Shown here piece after piece: positions 28,274 through 38,090 of a stretch of 64,000 nt of DNA. Each line of letters begins with the position of its first letter. The stretch's first letter is position 1. Origin of the DNA: Mycolicibacter algericus DSM 45454 (GTDB lineage Bacteria > Actinomycetota > Actinomycetes > Mycobacteriales > Mycobacteriaceae); contig NZ_MVHC01000010.1 in the NCBI RefSeq assembly GCF_002086455.1, positions 59,120 through 123,119 of the forward strand, written 5' to 3'. Below the pieces are notes generated by a model. It searched no databases. It was not told the origin of the DNA and saw only the letters and a program-made list of their open reading frames with translations. The position numbers and the translations under genes are program-made.

Positions 28274-28738
28274 GTGTTCAAAGTGTTGTTCCACTCACCG
28301 CGCATCCCGCCCAATACCGGCAACGCGATCCGGATGGTGGCGGCCACCGGCGCGGAGCTGCATCTGGTGGAGCCGCTGGGCTTCGATCTGTCCGAACCCA
28401 AACTGCGCCGCGCCGGGCTGGACTATCACGACCTGGCGGCGGTCACCGTGCACGCGTCGTTACCCGACGCCTGGGCGGCGCTGATGCCGGCACGGGTGTT
28501 CGCCTTCACCTCGCACGCCGACACCTCGTTCGCCGACGTGTGCTACCGGGCCGGTGATGTGCTGATGTTCGGCCCGGAGCCCGACGGGCTGGACGCGGCG
28601 ACGCTGGCCGACCCGCACATCACCGGGCAGGTGCGTATCCCGATGCTGGCCGGCCGGCGCTCGTTGAACCTGTCCAATGCCGCCGCGGTCGCGGCCTATG
28701 AGGCGTGGCGCCAGCACGGCTTCCCCGGCGGGGTGTGA
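28274..28738 (+). CDS. trmL: tRNA (cytidine(34)-2'-O)-methyltransferase TrmL (SpoU family, Rv3366-like)
   Basis: This SPOUT-fold methyltransferase 2'-O-methylates the wobble base of tRNA-Leu isoacceptors. The 154 residues are the usual TrmL length and contain PRIPPNTGNAIRM (motif 1), VLMFGPEPDGL (motif 2) and MLAGRRSLNLSNAAAVAAYE (motif 3), which build the knotted SAM site. The GTG at 28274 reproduces the start of Rv3366; a GTG five codons upstream is possible. It has no close operon partner and converges on the nitroreductase. Confidence 0.94.
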   Translation: MFKVLFHSPRIPPNTGNAIRMVAATGAELHLVEPLGFDLSEPKLRRAGLDYHDLAAVTVHASLPDAWAALMPARVFAFTSHADTSFADVCYRAGDVLMFGPEPDGLDAATLADPHITGQVRIPMLAGRRSLNLSNAAAVAAYEAWRQHGFPGGV

Positions 28739-28754
28739 GGCGAACGGCGTGCGA

Positions 28755-29402
28755 TCACCACGTGTCCCAGTGCGCCACCTGCTCGGCCGGCAGCCGCTTG
28801 GCCGGTTTGAAGTCGGTGCCCTTGGTGTAGGCGATCGGAAACAACCCGCCCTGGCTGTACTTGTCGTGCGGGATGCCGAGAACGTCGGCGGCCTGCTTCT
28901 CGCCGTCCTCGAGCAGGTGCAGCGTCGTCCAGCAGGAGCCCAGCCCGCGGTTGCGCAACGCCAGGCAGTAGCTCCACGCGGCCGGGAACAGCGACGCCCA
29001 GAATGACGCGCTGAGCCCCAGCGGCGCGTTCTCCACCCGGCCCTCCAGGCACGGGATCATCAGCACCGGCACGTCCTGCATGTTCTCCATCAGGTACCTG
29101 GCCGAGTCACTGACGAATTCCATCCGCTCGCCGCGCACATCACCCTCGCCGTAGTCGGGCTTCATCCGGTCCAGGTAAGGCAGGGCGTTGGCGCGATAGA
29201 TGTCGGCGATCGCCTGCTTGCGGACCGGGTCGGTGACGAACATCCACTGCCAGCCCTGGGCGTTCGAGCCGGTGGGTGCCTGCAGGGCGATCTCCAGGCA
29301 TTCCATCAGCACCTCGCGCGGAACCGGTTTGTCCAGGTCGAGTCGCTTGCGGACGGATCGGGTGGTGGTCAGGACTTCGTCGGCGGACAAGTTGAGGTTC
29401 AT
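28755..29402 (-). CDS. Nitroreductase family protein (Rv3368c-like)
   Basis: A 215-residue FMN-dependent nitroreductase-fold protein. The N-terminal TTRSVRKRLDLDKPVPREVL is the FMN-phosphate-binding region (SxRxR-like), APTGSNAQGWQW is the second FMN contact, and GLGSCWTTL is the third conserved block. It likely reduces quinones or nitro compounds with NAD(P)H; the natural substrate is unknown. Length and order match Rv3368c. It runs in the same direction as the MOSC gene upstream, with a 16-base gap, so they may be one transcript. Confidence 0.92.
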   Translation of the reverse strand: MNLNLSADEVLTTTRSVRKRLDLDKPVPREVLMECLEIALQAPTGSNAQGWQWMFVTDPVRKQAIADIYRANALPYLDRMKPDYGEGDVRGERMEFVSDSARYLMENMQDVPVLMIPCLEGRVENAPLGLSASFWASLFPAAWSYCLALRNRGLGSCWTTLHLLEDGEKQAADVLGIPHDKYSQGGLFPIAYTKGTDFKPAKRLPAEQVAHWDTW

Positions 29403-29418
29403 CTGTGCAGGCTAGCTG

Positions 29419-30417
29419 CTAATTCTGCTGGAGTTTCAGACCGCGCGTGATCGCCGTGGTACCGGCCTTCATCAGCAGGCGTTTGACCCGCATGGCGCCC
29501 GCTCCAGCGGTGGCGGCAAGGAGCGAACGATCTGACGGGACGAAATCAAGCGGATCGCCCTCGCGGAGTTCCCCGCTTCGGATAACCGTTCCGTAGACGC
29601 CGAGGCAGTGATTGGTGTGGGCGGCGATGCTGCGGGTGATCTGCCGGTCGCGGCGCAACTCCGGCTGGGCGTGCGACGGCATCACGCAGCGGACGGTGGG
29701 CAGCAGTGGTTTGAGGGCGGCCAGCGGCGCGTGCAATGTGCCCCCGCACCAGTCGGTCTCCGGATGGTCGGAAGTCCCGGAAGTGCTAGCCGCGTCCACC
29801 AAGATCGTGGGGCGAAAGCGCCGAACGTCGAAGTCGGAACCCGGGGTCAGCCCGGTCATCGTGCGCAGGGTCTGCTCGGTGATCACGTGCACCGGATAGG
29901 CATCGACATAGCTGCCGACCGGGGTGATGTAGCGGCTCAGCTCGGCGAGTTTCTTGACCGGAAACATCGACAGATCCGGGAGTGGTTCGCCGGCGTCGAG
30001 ACCGAAGTAGTTGTGCAGATCGGCCGCGCTGGCCATCTGCCCGCGATACTGATCGCGATCCTCGATCGGTGGCAGCGGCCGCAGTTCGACGTCTCGGTCG
30101 AGGTACGACGACAGCGCGGCGTGGACTTCCGGATCGGAACTGGAGATCTCGCTGCCGTCGGGGAATCCGATAAGCACCTCCGGCGCGTGGCCGGGGCCGG
30201 CTTCCGGTGGCGGCGGCAGCGCATACCGCGCTGTGCACAACAACAGCCCCGCCAGGCGCTTGGCGCTGGTGGTCGCATTCTTCTCCAGGTCGCGGACCGC
30301 CCACGTCCGGTCCGCGTGGAGGCCCAGTTTGCCGACCCCGGCGGTGCTGACGCGCTGTCCGCCCATGGATTTCACCGGGTAGCGCCAAATTCCGCTGATT
30401 CGACCGACCGCATGCAT
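29419..30417 (-). CDS. MOSC-domain protein with N-terminal beta-barrel domain
   Basis: A 332-residue protein. Residues 1-120 are the MOSC N-terminal barrel (GISGIWRYPVKSMGGQ is the signature) and 150-310 the MOSC domain, seen in FDVRRFRPTILVDA, DWCGG near residue 221 and NHCLGVYGTVIRSGELREGD. MOSC proteins carry molybdenum cofactor or act as Fe-S/sulfur carriers (MOCOS, YiiM, mARC relatives). Cys222 is in the place of the usual Moco-binding Cys. It could act as a molybdo-reductase of N-hydroxylated compounds, but this is by family only. Confidence 0.88.
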   Translation of the reverse strand: MHAVGRISGIWRYPVKSMGGQRVSTAGVGKLGLHADRTWAVRDLEKNATTSAKRLAGLLLCTARYALPPPPEAGPGHAPEVLIGFPDGSEISSSDPEVHAALSSYLDRDVELRPLPPIEDRDQYRGQMASAADLHNYFGLDAGEPLPDLSMFPVKKLAELSRYITPVGSYVDAYPVHVITEQTLRTMTGLTPGSDFDVRRFRPTILVDAASTSGTSDHPETDWCGGTLHAPLAALKPLLPTVRCVMPSHAQPELRRDRQITRSIAAHTNHCLGVYGTVIRSGELREGDPLDFVPSDRSLLAATAGAGAMRVKRLLMKAGTTAITRGLKLQQN

Positions 30418-30458
30418 ACTCTGCAGAGCCTAATCGGCCGGCGCGGGACAGCCCGGCG

Positions 30459-33400
30459 TCACCGGAAGTCCCGAGAGCGCGACCCCACCGCCAACTCGAG
30501 GGCGCCCAGTCGCTCGGCCAGCACGGTGATCGCCCCGCTGGCGTTCTGCACCCGCCCGCGGATCAGCAGTGCCGTGGCGGTCTGCGCCAGCCGGCGATGC
30601 CGCGTCCACACCCCCGGCGTGCACAACACGTTGACCATCCCGGTCTCGTCCTCGAGGTTGACGAACGTCACCCCGCGCGCGGTCGACGGCCGCTGCCGGT
30701 GCGTCACCGCGCCGGCCACCAGCACCCGGGTGCCGTCGGGGACGCCTGCCAGCCGGGTGGCCGGGATGACTCCGATCGCGTCGAGGTCGGCGCGCAGGAA
30801 CTGGGTCGGGAAGCTGTCCGGCGAGACCCCGGTGGCCCATACGTCGGCGGCCGACAGCTCGATCTCGCTCATGCCGGGCAGTTCCGGAGTGTGCCCATCG
30901 CAGCCGGACACTCCCACCCCGGGCAACCGGTCCGGCCGTTGTCCCGCTGCCGAGCCGGCCGCCCACAGCGCCTCGCGGCGCGACATGCCGAATCCGCCGA
31001 ACGCCCCGGCGGTCGCCAACGCTTCGGCCTGCGGCGTCGAAAGTTGCACCCGAGCAGTCAGATCCAGCATCGACGCGAACGGGCCATGGGCCGCACGATC
31101 GGCCACCAGCCGCTCAGCCAGGTCGACACCGATACCGCGGACGGCCCCCAACCCGAGCCGTACCTGCAGGCCGGCCTCCTCCAGCGTGGCGTGCGCCAGG
31201 CTGGCGTTGACGTCCGGGCCGTGCACGACGACCCCGTGCCGACGGGCGTCGGCGACCAGCGACTGCGGCGAATAGAAGCCCATCGGTTGCGCCCGCAGCA
31301 GGGCGGCGCAGAACGCTGCCGGGTGATGCAGCTTGAACCAGGACGAGTAGAATACCAGCGACGCGAAGCTCATCGCGTGGCTCTCCGGGAACCCGTAGTT
31401 GGCGAAGGCTTCCAGCTTCTCGTAGATCCTCATCGCCACCGCACCGGTGATGCCGTGGCACTGCGCCATGCCGTCATAGAACCGGTCTCGCAGCCGGCGC
31501 ATCCGCTCCGGTGACCGCTTGGATCCCATCGCGCGCCGCAACTGGTCGGCCTCCCCCGCGGTGAAACCGGCGCAGTCCACCGCCAGCGTCATCAGCTGCT
31601 CTTGAAACAACGGAATTCCCAGGGTTTTCCGCAGCGCACGCTCCATACACGGATGCTCGTAGGTCACCGGGTCGACGCCGTTGCGGCGGCGAATGTAGGG
31701 GTGTACCGACCCGCCCTGGATCGGCCCGGGGCGGATCAGCGCCACTTGCACCACCAGGTCGTAGAACACCCGCGGGCGCAGCCGCGGCAGGGTGGCCATC
31801 TGCGCGCGCGACTCCACCTGGAACACCCCCACCGAGTCGGCGCGGGCCAACATCTCATACACCGCCGGTTCGGACAGATCGATCGCGGCCAGGTCCACCT
31901 CGATGCCCTTGTGCTCGGCAACCAGGTCGATCGCGTAGTGCAGCGCCGAGAGCATGCCCAGCCCCAGCAGATCGAACTTCACCAAACCGATGGCCGCACA
32001 GTCGTCTTTGTCCCACTGCAGCACACTGCGGCCGGGCATCCGCGCCCATTCCACCGGGCACACGTCGGCGATCGGGCGGTCACAGATCACCATGCCGCCG
32101 GAGTGGATACCCAGATGCCGTGGCAGGTCGGCGATCTGGGTGGCCAGGTCGATCACCGGGCCGGGAATACCTTGGATATCAGCGTCTTCGGCGCGGTGCA
32201 ATGAGCCCCAGCGGCCCAGCTGCTTACTCCAGGCGTCCTGCTGCCCCGGCGAGTAACCCAGCGCGCGGGCCATGTCCCGCACGGCGCTGCGGCCCCGGTA
32301 GGTGATGACGTTGGCGACCTGGGCGGCGTGGTCGCGGCCGTATTTGTCGTAGACGTACTGGATCACCTCTTCGCGCCGATCCGACTCGATGTCGATATCG
32401 ATGTCGGGTGGGCCGTCGCGGGCCGGGGATAAGAACCGCTCGAACAGCAGCTCATTGGCCACCGGGTCGACCGCGGTGACGCCGAGGGCGTAGCAGACCG
32501 CGGAGTTCGCCGCCGACCCCCGGCCCTGGCACAGGATGTCGCTGTCCCGGCAGAACCGGGTGATGTCGTGCACCACCAGGAAGTAGCCCGGAAAGCCCAG
32601 CTGCGCAATGACTTCCAGTTCACGCTCGATCTGAGCGTAAGCACGCGGGGCACCCGAGGGCGGGCCGTAGCGCTGTTCGGCGCCGGCCAGGGCCAGCCGC
32701 CGCAGCCAGCTGTCCTCGGTGTGTCCGTCCGGGACGGCAAACGGCGGCAGCCGCGGGGCGATCAGCGCCAGCGGAAACGCGCATCGTTCGCCGAGCTCGG
32801 CCGCCGCCGGCACCGCCGACGGGTGCGCGGCGAACAACCGGGCCATCTCGGCGCCGGAACGCAGATGCGAACCGCCCAGCGGGGCCAGCCGGCCGGCGGC
32901 GGCATCCAGGGACTGTCGGGCGCGGATCGCCCCCATCGCCATCGCCAGTCGCGCCCGCGACGGCCCGGCGAAATGCGCAGCGGTGGTGGCCACCACCGAG
33001 ACCCCGAACCGGGGCGCCAGCGCGGCCAGCGCCGCATTGTGCTCGTCGTCGTAAGGATCGCCGTGCCGGGTCAGCTCGACGCTGACCCGCGCGGCCCCGA
33101 ACCGGTCCACCAGGTCGGCCAGCGCCGTGGCCGCGGCATCCGGCCCGCCGGCGGCCAGCGCCTGGCGGACGTGGCCCTTGCGGCATCCGGTCAGGATGTG
33201 CCAGTGCCCGTCGGCCGCCTCGGTCAGCACGTCCAGATCGAAACGCGGCCTGTCCTTCTCGCCGGCCAGGTGCGCGGCGGCGATCTGCCGCGACAACCGC
33301 CGGTAGCCCTCCGGGCCGCGGGCCAGCACCAGCAGGTGCGGGCCGGGCGGGTCCGGGTCGTCGGTGCGCGCGCCCGGCCCCAGCGACAGCTCGGCGCCGT

Positions 33401-33743
33401 AAACGGTGGCGATCTCCTGCCCCGCGGCGGCGAGCTCCGCGGCCGCCTCGGCGAACCGCACCACCCCGTATAGCCCGTTGTGGTCGGTCAGCGCGATCGC
33501 CCGCAGGCCCAGCCGGGCGGCCTCGACGACCAGCTCCTGCGGGGTGCTGGCCCCGTCCAAGAAGCTGTACGCCGAGTGCGCGTGCAACTCGGCATAGGGA
33601 ACCGTCGGGCCGCGCGGCGGCGGGCGCTCGGGCCGCGGCTCCGTGGGCTCGCGATCAGCCGACACACCACGGGTGTGACGAGGCTTACCATCGAGCACTC
33701 GCTCCATTTCCGCCCAGCTCGGCGGGCCGCTTCCCCAGCCCAT
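30459..33743 (-). CDS. dnaE2: Error-prone DNA polymerase DnaE2
   Basis: A C-family polymerase used for damage-induced mutagenesis, working with ImuA' and ImuB. The 1094 residues show a PHP domain (AELHAHSAYSFLDG near the N-terminus), the catalytic PDIDIDIESD and KFDLLGLGMLSAL blocks of the palm, and an OB-fold (TFVNLEDETGMVNVL) near the end. I chose the ATG at 33743 because it matches the M. tuberculosis N-terminus and leaves the LexA box at 33757-33772 in the promoter. The ATG at 33764 would put the box inside the gene. Divergent from mmpS. Confidence 0.96.
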   Translation of the reverse strand: MGWGSGPPSWAEMERVLDGKPRHTRGVSADREPTEPRPERPPPRGPTVPYAELHAHSAYSFLDGASTPQELVVEAARLGLRAIALTDHNGLYGVVRFAEAAAELAAAGQEIATVYGAELSLGPGARTDDPDPPGPHLLVLARGPEGYRRLSRQIAAAHLAGEKDRPRFDLDVLTEAADGHWHILTGCRKGHVRQALAAGGPDAAATALADLVDRFGAARVSVELTRHGDPYDDEHNAALAALAPRFGVSVVATTAAHFAGPSRARLAMAMGAIRARQSLDAAAGRLAPLGGSHLRSGAEMARLFAAHPSAVPAAAELGERCAFPLALIAPRLPPFAVPDGHTEDSWLRRLALAGAEQRYGPPSGAPRAYAQIERELEVIAQLGFPGYFLVVHDITRFCRDSDILCQGRGSAANSAVCYALGVTAVDPVANELLFERFLSPARDGPPDIDIDIESDRREEVIQYVYDKYGRDHAAQVANVITYRGRSAVRDMARALGYSPGQQDAWSKQLGRWGSLHRAEDADIQGIPGPVIDLATQIADLPRHLGIHSGGMVICDRPIADVCPVEWARMPGRSVLQWDKDDCAAIGLVKFDLLGLGMLSALHYAIDLVAEHKGIEVDLAAIDLSEPAVYEMLARADSVGVFQVESRAQMATLPRLRPRVFYDLVVQVALIRPGPIQGGSVHPYIRRRNGVDPVTYEHPCMERALRKTLGIPLFQEQLMTLAVDCAGFTAGEADQLRRAMGSKRSPERMRRLRDRFYDGMAQCHGITGAVAMRIYEKLEAFANYGFPESHAMSFASLVFYSSWFKLHHPAAFCAALLRAQPMGFYSPQSLVADARRHGVVVHGPDVNASLAHATLEEAGLQVRLGLGAVRGIGVDLAERLVADRAAHGPFASMLDLTARVQLSTPQAEALATAGAFGGFGMSRREALWAAGSAAGQRPDRLPGVGVSGCDGHTPELPGMSEIELSAADVWATGVSPDSFPTQFLRADLDAIGVIPATRLAGVPDGTRVLVAGAVTHRQRPSTARGVTFVNLEDETGMVNVLCTPGVWTRHRRLAQTATALLIRGRVQNASGAITVLAERLGALELAVGSRSRDFR

Positions 33744-33756
33744 ACCCGACAATCTA

Positions 33757-33772
33757 TCGAACATATGTACGA
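33757..33772 (-). promoter_or_regulatory. LexA (SOS) box of dnaE2
   Basis: TCGAACATATGTACGA matches the mycobacterial SOS operator TCGAAC-N4-GTTCGA at 11 of 12 defined positions. It ends 14 bases upstream of the preferred dnaE2 start, so LexA would block the promoter until DNA damage. Confidence 0.88.
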
Positions 33773-33856
33773 GACGCTTGGGTGGAGTGTGAAAAAGAAC
33801 TTTGATGCACTAATCTGTGTCAGGTTCCGACACGATGCGAAAGGCCCACTGCTTTC

Positions 33857-34288
33857 ATGTTCGGCGTTGTCAGACGCACGTGGTTACCCCTGCTCATCGT
33901 GATGGTTCTCTTGGTGGGGGGGTTCGTCGTGCATCGCATTCGCGGCTACTTCGGCGGTGATGACAGCGGCAGCAGCGCCGCGCCGTTCGAGGACACCAAG
34001 CCGTTCCACCCCAAGGTGGTGGTCTACGACATCTTCAGTCCGGACGGGACCTACGCCGACATCAACTATCTGGACCTGGAGGCAACGCCGCAGCGGGTCG
34101 ACGGCGCCAGCCTGCCGTGGTCGCTGACCCTGTCGACCACCAACCCGGCGGTGAGCCCCAACATCGTCGCGCAAGGTGATGGCAGCACCATCGGCTGCCG
34201 GGTCACCATCGACGGCGAGCTCAAGGACGAACGCGTCTCCAGCAGCCCCGTGAGCGCCCAGACCTTCTGCATTGTGAAATCAGGATGA
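33857..34288 (+). CDS. MmpS-family membrane protein
   Basis: A 143-residue MmpS protein with one N-terminal transmembrane helix (about 8-27) and an extracytoplasmic beta-rich domain with two Cys (in GCRVTIDGE and FCIVKSG). Family segments [21 protein letters not shown] and [20 protein letters not shown] are clear. MmpS proteins assist the MmpL transporter encoded next; the stop overlaps the mmpL start by ATGA. The pair resembles the MmpS4/5-MmpL4/5 group (siderophore or drug export in M. tuberculosis), but no regulator gene is adjacent. Confidence 0.93.
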   Translation: MFGVVRRTWLPLLIVMVLLVGGFVVHRIRGYFGGDDSGSSAAPFEDTKPFHPKVVVYDIFSPDGTYADINYLDLEATPQRVDGASLPWSLTLSTTNPAVSPNIVAQGDGSTIGCRVTIDGELKDERVSSSPVSAQTFCIVKSG

Positions 34289-37179
34289 GCAAACACATCA
34301 GCGACGACACCCCGACCGAAACGCTGCCGGCGGCGCAGCCGCCGCACCGCGGCGCCATCGCGACATGGATCCGCCGGCTGGCGGTGCCGGTCATTCTGAT
34401 CTGGGTGGCCATCACCGTGGTGGTGAACGTCATCGTGCCGCAACTCGACGAGGTCGGCGCGATGCGCGCGGTATCGATGGCCCCCAAAGACGCCCCGTCG
34501 ATGATCTCGATGATGCGCATCGGCAAGACCTTCGATGAGTTCAAGTCCGACAGCTCGGCGATGGTGGTCCTCGAAGGCGACCAGCCGCTCGGCGATGAGG
34601 CGCACAAGTACTACGACGAGCTGGTCGCCAAGATGGCGGCCGACACCGAGCACGTCGAGCACATCCAGGACTTCTGGAGTGACCCGCTGACCGCGGCGGG
34701 GTCGCAGAGCCCGGACGGCAAGGCCGCCTACGTGCAGGTCTACCTGGCCGGCAACATGGGCGAGACGCTGGCCAACGACTCGGTCAAGGCCGTCCAGAAG
34801 ATCATCGCCGACACCCCCGCACCGCCCGGCGTGCACGCCTACGTCACCGGCGGGGCCGCCCTCAACGCCGACCAACACATCGCCGGCGACAAGAGCCTGA
34901 AGGTGATCACCGCGCTGACGTTCGCGGTGATCATCGTGATGCTGCTGAACTTCTACCGGTCGATCGGCACGGTGCTGCTGGTGCTGGGCATGGTGGTGTT
35001 CGAGTTGAGCGCCGCGCGCGGCATCGTGGCCGTGCTCGGCTTCTACAACATCATCGGGCTGTCGACGTTCGCGGTGAACCTGCTGGTGACGCTGGCCATC
35101 GCCGCGTCGACGGACTATGCGATCTTCCTGCTCGGCCGCTATCAAGAGGCCAGAGCGCTCGGCGAGGACAAGGAGTCGGCGTTCCACACCATGTATCACG
35201 GCACCGCGCACGTGATCCTGGGCTCGGGGCTGACCATTGCCGGTGCGACCTTCTGCCTGTCCTTCACCCGATTGCCCTACTTCAAGTCACTGGGTGTCCC
35301 GCTGGCGATCGGCATGGTGGTGGTGACGTTCGCGGCGCTGACCTTCGGCGCCGCCGTGGTGGCAGTCGCCAGCCGCTTCGGGATGCTCGAGCCCAAGCGG
35401 GCGATGCGGATCCGCGCCTGGCGGCGGCTCGGCGCGATGATCGTGCGCTGGCCGGGGCCGGTGCTGGTGGCCACCACCGGGGTCTGCCTGGTCGGGCTGC
35501 TCACCCTGCCGGGGTATGAGACCAACTACAACGACCGGGAGTACATGCCGGATTACGTGCCGGCCAACATCGGCTACGCCGCCGCCGACCGGCACTTCTC
35601 CCAGGCCCGGATGAACCCGGAACTGCTGATGATCGAGGCCGACCACGACCTGCGCAACCCGGCTGACTTCCTGGTCATCAACCGAATTGCCAAGCGGGTG
35701 TTCGAGGTACCGGGCGTCGGGCGGGTGCAGACCATCACCCGGCCGCTGGGCACCCCGATCGAACACACCACGATCCCGTTCGCGATCAGCATGCAGGGCA
35801 CCACTCAGCAGCTGAACATGAAGTACCAGCTCGACAGCATGCGAAACATGCTGAAAATGGGCGAGGACATGCAGGTCTCCGTCGACAGCATGAAGGCGAT
35901 GCTGGAAGTGACCCGGGAGATGTCGGTGACCACCGACGCCATGGCCCAAAAGATGCACATCATGCTCGGCGACATCCAGAAGTTGCGCGACGAGATGGCC
36001 GACTTCGACGACATGTGGCGCCCGATGCGCAGTTACTTCTATTGGGAGCCACACTGTTTCGACATCCCGATCTGCTGGTCGATCCGGTCCATCTTCGACA
36101 TGATGGACGGCATCGACGCGATGACCGAGGACTTCGAGCTGGTGCTGCCCGACATCGACAACCTCGCTCGGCTGATGCCCAAGATGCTCGAGATCATGCC
36201 GCCGATGATCGAGACCATGGAGAACATGCGGACCACCCAGCTGAAGATGCAGTCCACCATGGAGGGCCTGCAACTGCAGATGGAGAAGATGATGGAGGGC
36301 CAGAACGCCATGGGCAAGGCGTTCGACGACTCCAAGAACGATGACTCGTTCTATCTGCCGCCCGAAGCGTTCGACAACCCCGACTTCAAGCGCGGCATGA
36401 AGATGTTCCTGTCCCCCGACGGGCATGCGGTGCGGTTCATCATCAGCCACGAGGGCGATCCGATGTCCCCGGAGGGCGTCAGCCACATCGTGCCGATCAA
36501 GAACGCCGTGCACGAGGCGCTCAAGGGCACCCCGCTGGAGGGCTCCCGGGTCTACCTCGGCGGCACCGCGGCCATGTTCAAGGACATGAAGGACGGGTCG
36601 GCCTGGGACCTGATGATCGCGGGCATCGCCTCGCTGTGCCTGATCTTCATCATCATGCTGCTGATCACCCGGGCGATCGTGGCCTCGGCGGTGATCGTCG
36701 GCACCGTGCTGTTGTCGCTGGGCACCTCATTCGGGATATCGGTGCTGGTCTGGCAACACATCATCGGACTGCATCTGCACTGGATGGTGCTGGCGATGAG
36801 CGTGATCATCCTGTTGGCGGTGGGTTCGGACTACAACCTGCTACTGGTCTCCCGGATGAAAGAGGAGATGCACGGCGGGCTCAAGACGGGCATCATCCGC
36901 GCCATGGGCGGCAGCGGCTCCGTGGTCACCTCGGCCGGTCTGGTGTTCGCGTTCACCATGATGTCGATGCTGGTCTCCGACCTGCGGGTGATCGGACAGG
37001 TGGGCTCCACCATCGGCCTGGGCCTGATCATCGACACCCTGGTGATCCGCTCGTTCATGACGCCGTCGATCGCCGCGCTGCTGGGCCGCTGGTTCTGGTG
37101 GCCGCAGCGGGTGTGGACGCGGCCCAGCCCGATCGCCCAGCAGGTTGCGCCGACCCCGGTGTCCGTCGGCCGCGACTGA
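34285..37179 (+). CDS. MmpL-family RND transporter (MmpL4/5-type)
   Basis: This 964-residue RND exporter has 11-12 transmembrane helices in two halves. The N-terminal half has a porter domain and [17 protein letters not shown], holding the Asp-Tyr pair of the proton relay. The C-terminal half repeats this with [17 protein letters not shown]. Residues about 505-685 form a Met-rich coiled-coil extension in the second periplasmic domain, as in the siderophore- and drug-exporting MmpL4/MmpL5 group and unlike MmpL3. Translationally coupled to mmpS. The substrate is not readable from sequence. Confidence 0.94.
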   Translation: MSKHISDDTPTETLPAAQPPHRGAIATWIRRLAVPVILIWVAITVVVNVIVPQLDEVGAMRAVSMAPKDAPSMISMMRIGKTFDEFKSDSSAMVVLEGDQPLGDEAHKYYDELVAKMAADTEHVEHIQDFWSDPLTAAGSQSPDGKAAYVQVYLAGNMGETLANDSVKAVQKIIADTPAPPGVHAYVTGGAALNADQHIAGDKSLKVITALTFAVIIVMLLNFYRSIGTVLLVLGMVVFELSAARGIVAVLGFYNIIGLSTFAVNLLVTLAIAASTDYAIFLLGRYQEARALGEDKESAFHTMYHGTAHVILGSGLTIAGATFCLSFTRLPYFKSLGVPLAIGMVVVTFAALTFGAAVVAVASRFGMLEPKRAMRIRAWRRLGAMIVRWPGPVLVATTGVCLVGLLTLPGYETNYNDREYMPDYVPANIGYAAADRHFSQARMNPELLMIEADHDLRNPADFLVINRIAKRVFEVPGVGRVQTITRPLGTPIEHTTIPFAISMQGTTQQLNMKYQLDSMRNMLKMGEDMQVSVDSMKAMLEVTREMSVTTDAMAQKMHIMLGDIQKLRDEMADFDDMWRPMRSYFYWEPHCFDIPICWSIRSIFDMMDGIDAMTEDFELVLPDIDNLARLMPKMLEIMPPMIETMENMRTTQLKMQSTMEGLQLQMEKMMEGQNAMGKAFDDSKNDDSFYLPPEAFDNPDFKRGMKMFLSPDGHAVRFIISHEGDPMSPEGVSHIVPIKNAVHEALKGTPLEGSRVYLGGTAAMFKDMKDGSAWDLMIAGIASLCLIFIIMLLITRAIVASAVIVGTVLLSLGTSFGISVLVWQHIIGLHLHWMVLAMSVIILLAVGSDYNLLLVSRMKEEMHGGLKTGIIRAMGGSGSVVTSAGLVFAFTMMSMLVSDLRVIGQVGSTIGLGLIIDTLVIRSFMTPSIAALLGRWFWWPQRVWTRPSPIAQQVAPTPVSVGRD

Positions 37180-37188
37180 CCGCGGGCG

Positions 37189-38061
37189 TCACTTCTGCGG
37201 GCGGACGACGAGCACCGGCGCGTGCGCTGACTGCACCACCGCCTGGCTCACCGAGCCCAGCAGCATGCCGGTGAAGCCGCCGCGGCCGTGGCTGCCCACC
37301 ACCACCAGCTGGGCCTGCTTGGACTGCTCGATGAGTTGGTCGGCCGGCCGGTCACAAACCACCACGCGGCGCACCGTGACGTCGGGATAGCGCTCCCGCC
37401 AGCCCGCCAGCCGCTCGGCCAGGGCCAACTCCCCGTCCGATGCCATCGCGGCCAGGTCGATGCCGGGGAAATCCAGCATGCCGCTGTCGTGCCAGGCGTA
37501 CACCGCCACGAGTTCCACCCCCCGCAACGACGCCTCCGCGAACGCCACTTCGGTGGCGGCCTCCGACACCGGAGAGCCGTCGATGCCGACCACCACCGGC
37601 GCGGTGTCGGAGTGCGGGTCGCTGTCCGGGTGGGGTTCGTGGATGACCACGACCGGGCAGTGCGCGTGCCGCACCAGTGACGAGCTGACCGAGCCGAGCA
37701 GACTGCGGCGCAGCAGCCCGTGGCCGCGGGACCCGACCACCAGCCTGGCGGCGTCGCGGGTGGCGTCCACCAGCATCGGAACCGTCGACCCCACCACGAT
37801 CCGGGCGTCGACCCGCAGGTTCTCGCCCTGCGTCTCGGCGATTGCGACGGCTTCCCGCAGATGGCGTTCGCCCTGCTCCTGCTGCCACTCGGTGTAGCCC
37901 GGCGGCATCGGCGTCTCGGGGAACGTCATCACCACCGGCGGGGCCAGTACGTGGACCAGCGTCAGCGGCAGGTTGTGCAGGGCGGCGGCGCGGGCCGCCC
38001 ATTCGACCGCGGCGTTCGACGACGGCGATCCGTCGACACCGACCAGGATTGCAGGGTTCAC
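37189..38061 (-). CDS. Universal stress protein with two Usp domains
   Basis: A 290-residue tandem Usp protein. Each half (about 1-145 and 150-290) has an N-terminal VGVDGSP/VGIDGSP strand-loop and a C-terminal ATP-binding motif, GSRGHGLLRRSLLGSVSSS and GSHGRGGFTGMLLGSVSQA. This is the Rv2005c/Rv2623 type, ATP-binding and often under DosR control in M. tuberculosis. I did not find a DosR box in the short gap before the start. Start is GTG. Converges on mmpL and diverges from otsB. Confidence 0.93.
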   Translation of the reverse strand: MNPAILVGVDGSPSSNAAVEWAARAAALHNLPLTLVHVLAPPVVMTFPETPMPPGYTEWQQEQGERHLREAVAIAETQGENLRVDARIVVGSTVPMLVDATRDAARLVVGSRGHGLLRRSLLGSVSSSLVRHAHCPVVVIHEPHPDSDPHSDTAPVVVGIDGSPVSEAATEVAFAEASLRGVELVAVYAWHDSGMLDFPGIDLAAMASDGELALAERLAGWRERYPDVTVRRVVVCDRPADQLIEQSKQAQLVVVGSHGRGGFTGMLLGSVSQAVVQSAHAPVLVVRPQK

Positions 38062-38090
38062 CCCTCCACGCTAAGCGGTATGACACCGTG

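Noticed and set aside
33817..33833. GTGTC-N7-GACAC inverted repeat upstream of mmpS as a TetR/MarR operator
   Set aside because: The arms are only 5 bp and no regulator gene lies nearby. It may be chance in GC-rich DNA.
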